Below, piece after piece: positions 41,944 through 48,177 of a stretch of DNA of 64,000 bases (the stretch's first letter is position 1; each line of letters begins with the position of its first letter). The notes beneath the pieces are model-generated. The model was not told the DNA's origin. It did not search any database and saw only the letters and a program-made list of their open reading frames with translations. The DNA lies in IMG/VR virus record IMGVR_UViG_3300023235_000015, positions 38,343-102,342 of that record; one strand, given 5' to 3'. The translations under genes were made by a program, and so were the position numbers. The stretch comes from a virus.

Positions 41944-41954
41944 TGTTTCCTTCT

Positions 41955-42039
41955 CTCTATTGTTTGTTTCTATGGTGAGCCTTTTCATAAGGACTCAAAG
42001 TAATTCACCATTTGCATAGTGAACTAATTTGAATACTTA
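41955..42039 (-). promoter_or_regulatory. Leader with TCACCAT motif
   Basis: Minus strand: GAGTCCTT-ATGA-AAAGGCTC hairpin followed by CTCACCATAGAAACA and the ribosome-binding segment. Related to the leaders at 42318 and 42771. Confidence 0.5.
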
Positions 42040-42201
42040 CTAAATCTTCTCAATGGTGAAGGTATTGTTCAGAGTAGTGTTTTCCGCCTTGAACAAAATA
42101 TCCTTCAACACTTTTGCAGCCAATTCACTTTCACAACCAAACTTCAATTGATCCGTTGAATCTTTTTCACTCACAATTACATGGTAAGCATATCCAAGCA
42201 T
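42040..42201 (-). CDS. Small hypothetical protein
   Basis: 53 aa, MLGYAYHVIVSEKDSTDQLK FGCESELAAKVLKDILF (two parts). Strand then helix. Two bases after the upstream gene. Confidence 0.58.
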   Translation of the reverse strand: MLGYAYHVIVSEKDSTDQLKFGCESELAAKVLKDILFKAENTTLNNTFTIEKI

Positions 42202-42203
42202 TG

Positions 42204-42317
42204 TTACCATGCTCCCATATTATATCCAACAACAATCACTATAGAAGCAATAGTTATCAGTATGGTGAGAACTCCAAAGAACTTACACTCAAAAATGAAT
42301 GTATCTTTTTCGCTCAT
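42204..42317 (-). CDS. Small membrane protein
   Basis: 37 aa from ATG 42317, MSEKDTFIFECKFFGVLTIL then ITIASIVIVVGYNMGAW. One membrane helix. RBS AGAGAGGAAAAC. Confidence 0.58.
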   Translation of the reverse strand: MSEKDTFIFECKFFGVLTILITIASIVIVVGYNMGAW

Positions 42318-42550
42318 GTTTTCCTCTCTATGGTGAATCATTTTCAATGGTGAGTATTTGTTACATGGTAAATAATTCGACCGCGTGTTTAGCAATAAGT
42401 AATACTAAATATTATTCAGCGTTAACATTATTGATTAGACCTAAACAATTAGGTATGATAAGTCATTTTAAGTGACTTTCCTACTTTTAAACTGGCAGTT
42501 CTAATTTTACTGTATCCAGTCGTGGTCTAAACTTTTCTCTCGTTTACAAA
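42318..42550 (-). promoter_or_regulatory. Noncoding leader with several hairpins
   Basis: Directly upstream of the gene: ACTCACCATTGAAAATGATT then CACCATAGAGAGG, shared with the leader at 42771. Further up: ACCTAA-TTG-TTTAGGT, AAGTCA/TGACTT and CTGGATACAGT/ACTGCCAG hairpins. No convincing gene. May hold a processed RNA between the tRNA-like element at 42551 and this gene. Confidence 0.45.
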
Positions 42551-42628
42551 ATTGCCCACGTAGGAATCGAACCTACTTTAACCTTTATGGGCGAGACATT
42601 CAGCCGAATATTTTACTTTCGGCAATGT
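42551..42628 (-). other. Degenerate tRNA-like sequence with intact T-arm
   Basis: Minus strand: T-arm GTAGG-TTCGATT-CCTAC (42560-42576), identical to that of the element at 42948. A possible acceptor is ATTGCC (42623-42628) with GGCAAT, or a minihelix CGCCCAT/GTGGGCA (42553-42593). D and anticodon arms do not fold. The 5' part overlaps the end of the gene at 42600. Confidence 0.35.
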
Positions 42629-42770
42629 TGCGAAGTGCTGATATTACACCATCAACATCTTCGTTCTTGACATTCTTTTCAATGGCATCTGCCATATCAA
42701 AGACTGAATCAGAACTAAGTTTTGTTAGTCCATCTTCTAGATCATCTAGATCATCTATGTATATCTGCAT
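42600..42770 (-). CDS. Small acidic protein
   Basis: 56 aa, MQIYIDDLDDLEDGLTKLSS DSVFDMADAIEKN (two parts). RBS AGAGAGGAACC. The 3' end overlaps the tRNA-like sequence. Confidence 0.6.
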   Translation of the reverse strand: MQIYIDDLDDLEDGLTKLSSDSVFDMADAIEKNVKNEDVDGVISALRNIAESKIFG

Positions 42771-42856
42771 GGTTCCTCTCTATGGTGAATTGTTTTCAAT
42801 GGTGAGTGTTTAAAAGTGAATCAAAAGTCTTGGATTCTTTTGATCCACTTTTAAAC
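42771..42856 (-). promoter_or_regulatory. Leader with 20-bp hairpin and TCACCAT motif
   Basis: Hairpin 42808-42856: 20 paired bases (GTTTAAAAGTGGATCAAAAG with its near-perfect complement, one G-T) closing a 9-nt loop. It is followed by ACTCACCATTGAAAACAATT then CACCATAGAGAGG. Confidence 0.6.
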
Positions 42857-42881
42857 CTTCACTATTTGTTGCATGGTCAGC

Positions 42882-42902
42882 CCTGGCCGCAAGTGCCAGT
42901 AA
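42882..42902 (-). repeat. ACTGG hairpin, copy a
   Basis: Minus strand ATTACTGG-9 nt-CCAGGGC, preceded by an A/T run. Family described under findings. Confidence 0.55.
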
Positions 42903-42947
42903 TTTTTACTGCATGGTGAGTGTTTTTCGCACCGATAATAATTCTAG

Positions 42948-43019
42948 TAGCAGTAGTAGGAATCGAACCTACTTAGTTAATTTGTGAGAGCAAATTATTA
43001 TTCCTAAACCATTACCGCT
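42948..43019 (-). tRNA. tRNA-like gene, identity unclear
   Basis: 72 nt. Acceptor AGCGGTA/TACTGCT (7 bp, one G-T), T-arm GTAGG-TTCGATT-CCTAC, D-loop-like TTTAGGAAT, and an anticodon stem AATTT/AAATT closing an 8-nt loop GCTCTCAC (6 nt if G-C pairs). No CCA encoded; a D-stem is hard to form. The odd anticodon loop prevents assignment of an amino acid. Lies directly downstream of the zincin gene. Confidence 0.5.
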
Positions 43020-43027
43020 ATGTACCC

Positions 43028-43510
43028 TTAGATATTCATATCTATAGGGTATGCAGCCCGACCATACTTGCCGGGGATAACAATGTCCATGAAGTCTGGG
43101 AACCTACGTTCTGCTAAACGCGCTTCAATCTCAAACGGTTGACTCCAATACTTCCCAACAAAACCTTTATGGTCATTCCACTTACTAAGTAGTTCGTTGT
43201 ATGAATCACAATCGTTTCCGACTGTTTCTAGCTGGTAAGCGTGACGTAATTCGTGCAGTATCAGTCTCACTGCACCTTCATGATCCAGATACTTATTGAT
43301 GCAGATGTAGTGGACATACTTACCGTTTATGTTTCTAACGCTTGCATGTCCACCACGGCCCTCTCTTGAAGTGCGCGTTATCTTCACATTCCAGTAGATA
43401 CCTAGTTTGTTAAGTGCGCGTTCTAGACCTTCAGGGTTTATCGCCCATAGGTCACCATTACTAAGTCCGACCGATATTCTCGGCTTGACCTTTTTCGTGA
43501 CTTTTGCCAT
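43028..43510 (-). CDS. Zincin-type metallopeptidase-like protein
   Basis: 160 aa. RLILHELRHAYQLETVG contains HExxHxxQ, a zinc protease motif, with a downstream EIEARLAERRF that could provide a third ligand (SprT-like plan). N-terminus MAKVTKKVKPRISVG resembles that of the 44140 product. Its leader carries ACTGG hairpin copy b right before the RBS (GACGGAGAAGTA). Substrate unknown. Confidence 0.65.
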   Translation of the reverse strand: MAKVTKKVKPRISVGLSNGDLWAINPEGLERALNKLGIYWNVKITRTSREGRGGHASVRNINGKYVHYICINKYLDHEGAVRLILHELRHAYQLETVGNDCDSYNELLSKWNDHKGFVGKYWSQPFEIEARLAERRFPDFMDIVIPGKYGRAAYPIDMNI

Positions 43511-43521
43511 TACTTCTCCGT

Positions 43522-43541
43522 CCTGGGATCAATTGCCAGTA
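43522..43541 (-). repeat. ACTGG hairpin, copy b
   Basis: Minus strand TACTGG-CAATTGATC-CCAGGACGG, 6-7 nt before the RBS of the gene at 43028. Upstream lie GTGA-TTAT-TCAC and the palindrome CTACATGCTGCATGTAG. Confidence 0.6.
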
Positions 43542-43675
43542 GTATTTTTGCGCCTAGAATATAGTCACAATCAACTACCTTCAATCTACATGCAGCATGT
43601 AGTGAATAATCACTCAATTAGCATATAGACCCATTCTCTCATTGATAACTACAGATAAAGAGTCTAAAGGAAGAA

Positions 43676-43727
43676 TCAGTCCATCCTGGTATCAATTGCC
43701 AGTAGATTGATTCTTCACTTAGAATCT
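43676..43727 (-). terminator. Extended hairpin with ACTGG copy c
   Basis: Minus strand: GAAGAATCA/TGATTCTTC (9 bp) encloses TACTGG-CAATTGATA-CCAGGA and is followed by CTTTAG. Could end transcription of the gene at 43728, although the T run is weak. Confidence 0.4.
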
Positions 43728-43943
43728 TCAATCTTGATCTATTCGGAATACATGTCCGAACTTCTTGCAGTGGAATATCTCACCACAATCTGCCTTTTCA
43801 AGATCGCGGATAACTTCCCGTAATTCAGTATTCAGATACGAAGAAAAGTAACAATATCCGTTTACTCTTGCAGTAGTAATTACATGCTGGGAATACTTGA
43901 ATTTTTTCCCATCATTCTTATCCCGCGCAGTAATTCTCGCCAT
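43728..43943 (-). CDS. Hypothetical protein
   Basis: 71 aa, MARITARDKNDGKKFKYSQH then CGEIFHCKKFGHVFRIDQD. RBS AGGAAGGATAAAGAAT. Its leader contains three tandem 34-bp repeats. Not recognised. Confidence 0.65.
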   Translation of the reverse strand: MARITARDKNDGKKFKYSQHVITTARVNGYCYFSSYLNTELREVIRDLEKADCGEIFHCKKFGHVFRIDQD

Positions 43944-43966
43944 ATTCTTTATCCTTCCTATAAAAA

Positions 43967-44068
43967 TTTTTTCCTGCGCCCTGGGGAGCGGCGCCAGTAA
44001 TTTTTTCCTGCGCCCTGGGGAGCGGCGCCAGTAATTTTTTCCTGCGCCCTGGGGAGCGGCGCCAGTAA
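43967..44068 (-). repeat. Three tandem 34-bp repeats with ACTGG hairpins (copy d)
   Basis: Three perfect 34-bp units at 43967-44000, 44001-44034 and 44035-44068. Each minus-strand unit reads TTACTGGCGCCGCTCCCCAG GGCGCAGG followed by an A run (shown in two parts). They lie in the leader of the gene at 43728. Confidence 0.9.
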
Positions 44069-44088
44069 TTTTTTCCCTTACCTAGTGC

Positions 44089-44127
44089 AAAAAAAAAACC
44101 CCGCAACCTATGAAAGCGTTGCAGGGT
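44089..44127 (-). terminator. Rho-independent terminator
   Basis: Minus strand CCCTGCAAC/GTTGCGGGG stem with an 8-10 nt loop followed by ten T. Ends transcription of the 44140 gene just before the tandem repeats. Confidence 0.9.
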
Positions 44128-44139
44128 AATTTTCTCTTT

Positions 44140-44703
44140 TTATGCAGTCTCTTCAATCGCCTTCTGGCGCTTCGCTGCATCCTTCTCGATTTTGGCAACC
44201 TTTGCCTTTTCCTGCTGGGCAGCCTTTGCCTTTTCCTTACGCTCTGTGACTTGAACGTGAGTGAGACTCGACCTCTCCAACCCGTTGATCTTGATCGGCT
44301 GAGACTTGCGCGGGACTGACTTCCCGTTTTCATCGACTACCTGTTTACCTTCGGCATCCTTCACAGAACGTTTAGTCCGGTCTGTGAATGAGACGCTATC
44401 GGCCGCATTCTCTACAACCTTCCAGACATTGCTGGGGTCGGCCGCAGTCGCTGCCTTTGCAGCTTCATGCGCGGGCTGCATTGTGATAGCAGTCACTCCG
44501 GCATCGGACTTTCCGTCCTTGATCGCCTTCAGGATCTTGCAGTCATCTGCATCGAATGCGATAACAGCGCCCACAGGATGATCCTGCACCCCGGATACTC
44601 CCAGACCTTCAACGATCTGTGACTGCACGAATGCAGCAGCAGCAACATTGATCTCAGTCGAGCGAGCGTTTTCCGAACGTACTTTACTTGTTACTTTTGC
44701 CAT
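44140..44703 (-). CDS. Hypothetical protein, possibly structural or abundant
   Basis: 187 aa, MAKVTSKVRSENARSTEINV with Ala-rich middle (HEAAKAATAADPSNVWKVVE) and a Lys/Glu/Ala-rich coiled-coil C-terminus. Higher GC and more strongly preferred codons than its neighbours, its own terminator and a large leader hairpin suggest high, separate expression. No function recognised. Confidence 0.7.
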   Translation of the reverse strand: MAKVTSKVRSENARSTEINVAAAAFVQSQIVEGLGVSGVQDHPVGAVIAFDADDCKILKAIKDGKSDAGVTAITMQPAHEAAKAATAADPSNVWKVVENAADSVSFTDRTKRSVKDAEGKQVVDENGKSVPRKSQPIKINGLERSSLTHVQVTERKEKAKAAQQEKAKVAKIEKDAAKRQKAIEETA

Positions 44704-44756
44704 TTTAATATTCTTTCTCTTTTACAGTAGTCGGACTGTTAACCGTTTCCCTAACA

Positions 44757-44829
44757 GGGAACTAAGACATAGGTTGTCGCGTCCTGGAGAGCCTCCCCAG
44801 TAAAAATCTGCGCCCATATCTTAGTTCCC
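44757..44829 (-). promoter_or_regulatory. Leader hairpin enclosing ACTGG copy e
   Basis: GGGAACTAAGA/TCTTAGTTCCC (11 bp) encloses GCGCAGATTTTTACTGG-9 nt-CCAGGACGCG (inner element at 44783-44803). It lies 54 nt before the start of the 44140 gene. A competing TTCCCT-AAC-AGGGAA hairpin uses one arm. Confidence 0.65.
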
Positions 44830-45466
44830 AATTAGTGAATAATCACTAATCAGGAAAAGAGAAGAGAAGAAAGTGCAGTCCGGTCTAGACCTATCTTTCA
44901 CTTAGGCTCAATTAGCTAATTCTGTATCGAAAAGTCGCCTGTATCACGATCTTCCTCAAGTTCACTAATCACGTTCTAATGACCATCACCTTAAGAGTCT
45001 GTAGTCCTATTGACTTTCGCACGGATAGGTAAGTCTCACCCATCTAATTGAGCACTGCATTCTTCATCCCTCATCTACCTAATCACTATTCCTAGTGAGT
45101 CTCCACGCCATATGACTTTCGGCGGCCCGGTAAAGGGAAGAAGGTTCCGGCGGATATTTGGCCGAAACAAAGAGGCCGGAACTCCCATCTCTGGGGCGAC
45201 ACCTCTTTTTGAATCAATCTCCACCCTATACCATACGCCACCTGGATGCAACCGCCAGTAAAAAATTGGCTCTGTGTGCAGGATTCTCAGACCGTGCCAT
45301 TGAAGAAACAGAATGTTCACTACTGGCAAGCACCAGCCGGCAAGTCAATTTTTTGGCTTTGCTACTGGTAATCGCCGCCAGGGCTGATGCTATCCCTGCA
45401 CAGGGACGTTCAGCCATCCCCTAGCGGATAACCCTCGCGGCGGGAAAACATGCCTGTGCAGCGCTC
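44830..45466 (-). other. Noncoding, structured, GC-richer region
   Basis: No convincing gene on either strand. Contains ATTAGTGA-TTAT-TCACTAAT (near 44845), TCACTA-GGAA-TAGTGA (near 45090), GTTCCGGC/GCCGGAAC (about 45146-45184), ACTGG copy f (45241-45260) and GGCTGA/TCAGCC enclosing TCCCT-GCAC-AGGGA (about 45382-45415). It may be a long structured leader or RNA gene. Confidence 0.45.
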
Positions 45467-45574
45467 TCAGATGCCTTTACTGGCAATTGAGGTCGGCAGA
45501 AAGTGACCACAAATGCATGGACGATACCCCTTTGTGCGAATTGTCACAAGCGGCCTCGATGTACCTATGCTCAT
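45467..45574 (-). CDS. Small hypothetical protein
   Basis: 35 aa, MSIGTSRPLVTIRTKGYRPC then ICGHFLPTSIASKGI. Strongest RBS in the area (GGGGAGGAATT) and a promoter-like region upstream. CxCGH could bind metal. May act as a leader peptide for the structured RNA behind it. Confidence 0.5.
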   Translation of the reverse strand: MSIGTSRPLVTIRTKGYRPCICGHFLPTSIASKGI

Positions 45575-45595
45575 AATTCCTCCCCATAGTTTAAG

Positions 45596-45690
45596 TTTCA
45601 TAATAGTAGTATAGTACGTTACTATCATTCCTACGACTTTCCCCAAGTGCCACAAAGTTGAAAAAGCGCCACAAGATTTGAATGCCAGAG
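45596..45690 (-). promoter_or_regulatory. Candidate promoter and operator
   Basis: Minus strand: TATACT and TATTAT -10-like boxes, overlapped by the palindrome ATAGTA-ACG-TACTAT (45611-45625), with direct repeats CTTGTGGCGCTT and TTTGTGGCACTT upstream. Suggests regulated transcription of the 45574-44140 unit. Confidence 0.45.
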
Positions 45691-45701
45691 CCAAAAGACA
45701 C

Positions 45702-45742
45702 AAAATGCCCCTAGGGTTTTATAAGGTTATTAGGCGCATTTT
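45702..45742. terminator. Candidate terminator
   Basis: AAAATGCCCC/GGCGCATTTT inverted repeat just after the stop of the 45779 gene, with T-rich flanks on both strands. Likely ends the operon that begins near 49 kb. Confidence 0.5.
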
Positions 45743-45778
45743 CAAATCTACGTAGTACAATTCTGAGAATTACACAAG

Positions 45779-46177
45779 CTAATAGATACAAAACCGGAGT
45801 AACGAGTAAGATTTTATATCTAATTGTTCTGTAGTCATACCTACATCGTAATTTTTTTTAGGTGATGGATCAAAAACGACTTTATCATCAAACATAACAA
45901 TACAATGATTTTTGCCTATTAGATTCAGAGAGGGTACTGAGGCGATCCAATATCCTGCTGTGAAAAACCATACACCCTCTAAGATAGCGTTCTCCGCAAT
46001 CTCAATAATTGTGATTCCAAACTTTTCTAATAAATCAGCGTTCCATTGTCGGAACCACTCATCACCATAATTACCATATGAATGTAGACAGGGTATTTCA
46101 TCTGAATGAACTTCTAAGATAGAAGCTATACATGCCGCGAAACAATTTCTGTCTGTTGTTTGTTTAATTCCTATCAT
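45779..46177 (-). CDS. C39-like cysteine peptidase domain protein
   Basis: 132 aa. KQTTDRNCFAACIASILEV near the N-terminus gives a candidate catalytic Cys, and KNHCIVMFDDKVVFDPSP the His and Asp of a papain/C39-like fold. Role unknown; similar domains occur as accessory proteins in phages. Confidence 0.6.
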   Translation of the reverse strand: MIGIKQTTDRNCFAACIASILEVHSDEIPCLHSYGNYGDEWFRQWNADLLEKFGITIIEIAENAILEGVWFFTAGYWIASVPSLNLIGKNHCIVMFDDKVVFDPSPKKNYDVGMTTEQLDIKSYSLLRFCIY

Positions 46178-46316
46178 CTAAATCTAACATTCTTTGTAAG
46201 TGGTAAGATGCCTTTATTGATTCATTTTTACGTTCTACAGCATCATACGTAGTGTATATACTTTGTAAGTGGTAAGCTCTCCACTTCTTATGCCAAGCGT
46301 ATTTAAGTTTATTCAT
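46164..46316 (-). CDS. Small protein with internal repeat
   Basis: 50 aa, MNKLKYAWHKKWRAYHLQSI then KASYHLQRMLDLDDRN. The YHLQ segments come from a direct DNA repeat (CTTACCACTTACAAAG). Overlaps both neighbours. Confidence 0.6.
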   Translation of the reverse strand: MNKLKYAWHKKWRAYHLQSIYTTYDAVERKNESIKASYHLQRMLDLDDRN

Positions 46317-46461
46317 TATTGTTTTTTGTAAACTCGGCGGCAATTTTCTTAATCTTATTCAATACAGGCGGCACTCTATCTTCCCAAACTTCAGGAGCAA
46401 CATATCCTAGTTGGTTAATTAAAGTTTCAATTTGTTGAAATGCTTCTGTTTCTTTACCCAT
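46309..46461 (-). CDS. Small hypothetical protein
   Basis: 50 aa, MGKETEAFQQIETLINQLGY then VAPEVWEDRVPPVLNKI. Helical; coupled to neighbours by 8-nt overlaps. Confidence 0.6.
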   Translation of the reverse strand: MGKETEAFQQIETLINQLGYVAPEVWEDRVPPVLNKIKKIAAEFTKNNNE

Positions 46462-46606
46462 TATATTTCCTTTCAGCAGTATTAGCTTCTGTTCCTTCGA
46501 ACCTTAGAATATGACCAGCGCCAGCACAAAGCATACAGACCTTGCTGCCTTGTTTACCAACGCCTTTACATCTAGGGCAAATTTTTCTATTAGTTTTCTT
46601 ATTCAT
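46454..46606 (-). CDS. DnaJ-type zinc-finger protein
   Basis: 50 aa. CPRCKGVGKQGSKVCMLCAG AGH (two parts) holds two CxxCxGxG repeats as in the DnaJ zinc domain. Such mini-proteins are common in phages; partner unknown. Confidence 0.68.
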   Translation of the reverse strand: MNKKTNRKICPRCKGVGKQGSKVCMLCAGAGHILRFEGTEANTAERKYNG

Positions 46607-46691
46607 AAAATATTAATTCGTTACCGCAATTAGGACAAGCATCCCAATCTTCATCATCATAAATATTATGACAAGACATACACTCAACCAT
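46599..46691 (-). CDS. Tiny zinc-ribbon protein
   Basis: 30 aa, MVECMSCHNIYDDEDWDACP then NCGNELIFYE. CxxC...CxxC zinc ribbon. Overlaps the next gene and the upstream stop. Confidence 0.6.
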   Translation of the reverse strand: MVECMSCHNIYDDEDWDACPNCGNELIFYE

Positions 46692-46935
46692 GTTCCAGTT
46701 CATTATCTAACTTTCTTTCTAGTTCTGTAATTTGTTTTGTTAAGCTTAGAATTTTTATTTCTGATTGTGTTATTCGTGTCCAAGCCGGACCAAGTGCTGC
46801 ACCAGCCTCCATTCTAAAAGTACTCTTTTGGGATTCGTCAAATTGCTCCCAAAAATCAGAAGTAGAAATACCTTCCATATTTTGTAAATCAGCTAAATGT
46901 AATGCTCCTAATTCTGTTAGCTCTTTAAATGTCAT
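46684..46935 (-). CDS. Hypothetical protein
   Basis: 83 aa (MTFKELTELGALHLADLQNM...), C-terminal coiled coil (LTKQITELERKLDNELEHG). Not recognised. Confidence 0.62.
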   Translation of the reverse strand: MTFKELTELGALHLADLQNMEGISTSDFWEQFDESQKSTFRMEAGAALGPAWTRITQSEIKILSLTKQITELERKLDNELEHG

Positions 46936-47105
46936 ATAGCTATCACTTTTACAGCAGAACCTAAAGATATATCAAGCTTTACTTTAATTCTTTGTGAGGC
47001 GCTTCCTCTATTATTGAGATAAGCGCGGTTTTTATCATTAGCCATAATTGCTCTAAGCTCTGATATTTCTTTATCTGTTAATTGTATTTGTACTTTATTC
47101 ATCAT
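46932..47105 (-). CDS. Small hypothetical protein
   Basis: 57 aa from ATG 47105 (MMNKVQIQLTDKEISELRAI). Helical N-terminus, then a basic strand region. Longer starts fall in the GC-rich gene upstream. Confidence 0.6.
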   Translation of the reverse strand: MMNKVQIQLTDKEISELRAIMANDKNRAYLNNRGSASQRIKVKLDISLGSAVKVIAI

Positions 47106-47274
47106 TGCTTTCTTGGTTGGGTTGGGTGTGCCACTGCTGCAAGGCACGAGTCGCCGCTGCCTTCGCTTCCGCGCTGATCGGTGGGCAGTCGGGGTTTGGT
47201 GTGATCTTGGCGGGCTTGGCTTCGCCGGACCTCACCCTGAATGCCCCGGCTGTGTTGATCTCTATGCCGCTCAT
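47095..47274 (-). CDS. Small hypothetical protein in GC-rich patch
   Basis: 59 aa, MSGIEINTAGAFRVRSGEAK PAKITPNPDCPPISAEAKAA (two parts). GC content is far above neighbouring genes, indicating recent import. Coupled to both neighbours. Confidence 0.62.
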   Translation of the reverse strand: MSGIEINTAGAFRVRSGEAKPAKITPNPDCPPISAEAKAAATRALQQWHTQPNQESNDE

Positions 47275-47678
47275 GCGTCTACCTCCTGGTTGGGTTGCCC
47301 GGCCTCCCGAAACGCATCGGCGGCGAAGAGGAGATCCTCGCCATCGGGTCGGCCCGTGAAGTAGTCGGTTACCTGTTCGGCTAGAGCTTCGGCGGCTTGG
47401 AGTCGGGCTTTCAGCTTGACCTCACGGGCACGGGCTAGGGACAGGTGGTGCTGCCACGCGTTTGACCCCGCTTCCAGTTCCTTGATCCGGGCTTCGGCCC
47501 TTTCCGCGTCGGCAAAGTTGGCGTCGGACTCTGCCTGTAGGGAGTCGGCGATTTCCCTCCACTCCCGGTCGTTCTCGGCTAGGGCTGCTTCGGCTTCTAC
47601 CGCCTTGGCCCATTTGCCGCCTATGTCCTGAACATGGTCAGACTGATCCCATACCGCGTACCGCGTCAGTTCATTCAT
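47271..47678 (-). CDS. Coiled-coil protein in GC-rich patch
   Basis: 135 aa. Almost all helical and Ala/Glu-rich (WAKAVEAEAALAENDREWRE, LARAREVKLKARLQAAEALA). Highest GC in the window. Function unknown. Confidence 0.65.
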   Translation of the reverse strand: MNELTRYAVWDQSDHVQDIGGKWAKAVEAEAALAENDREWREIADSLQAESDANFADAERAEARIKELEAGSNAWQHHLSLARAREVKLKARLQAAEALAEQVTDYFTGRPDGEDLLFAADAFREAGQPNQEVDA

Positions 47679-47893
47679 CGTCTACCTCTCATCATTTCAG
47701 TCATATTGTCTTTCAAATAGTTTATTACTTGTACAGGAGAAAGAGAACCGCTCCCGCTGCCGTGTGTCGCGCAAGGGCAAGTAACAGGTATCATATCATA
47801 ATCGTCAGGGGAAGCGTTACAGCCGGGACAGTAGTAATGCGGTTCGCCCCTTAAATTTTGTACCTTATTAAACTTCGTCGCTAAATACTTCAT
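47675..47893 (-). CDS. Small zinc-binding protein
   Basis: 72 aa. HYYCPGCNASPDDYDMIPVT CPCATHG (two parts) provides CxxC...CxC ligands. Function unknown. Confidence 0.62.
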   Translation of the reverse strand: MKYLATKFNKVQNLRGEPHYYCPGCNASPDDYDMIPVTCPCATHGSGSGSLSPVQVINYLKDNMTEMMRGRR

Positions 47894-48137
47894 TTATTTT
47901 TTGTCCCCGCTTCCATTCTCTTAGAGTTGCATCTCTTACAGTTATTACTCCTGAAGTAGACCTAAAACTATATGAATGAACTTTATCACCTACTAAAATA
48001 TCTACAGTAGCTTCATAACTAGGAGCAACTGATTTGTAGGGTAAGTATTCATGCCCAAAAAAATCTTCATCAGGGAATACAGCTTTAAATTCTACGCTAA
48101 CTGGTATGTGCGGATTGTCTTTATTTGTATTTATCAT
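47868..48137 (-). CDS. Hypothetical protein
   Basis: 89 aa (MINTNKDNPHIPVSVEFKAV...), beta-rich with SFRSTSGVITVRDATLREW. Overlaps the next gene by 26 nt. Confidence 0.6.
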   Translation of the reverse strand: MINTNKDNPHIPVSVEFKAVFPDEDFFGHEYLPYKSVAPSYEATVDILVGDKVHSYSFRSTSGVITVRDATLREWKRGQKINEVFSDEV

Positions 48138-48177
48138 AGTACAATGTGTATATATCGAAAAATTGCACAGCTATTCA

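Noticed and set aside
45158-45424. Open frames in the GC-richer region on both strands
   Set aside because: No ribosome-binding sites, unusual composition and multiple inverted repeats point to noncoding sequence.
44740-45466. Group I intron core (sequence resembling P7 near 44990)
   Set aside because: Only a weak match by eye (GGACTACAGACT and AAGGTGATGGTC); no split gene surrounds it. A covariance search would decide.
47105-47364. Plus-strand open frames in the GC-rich patch
   Set aside because: High GC lengthens chance frames; the minus frames are coupled by ATGA overlaps and give plausible proteins.
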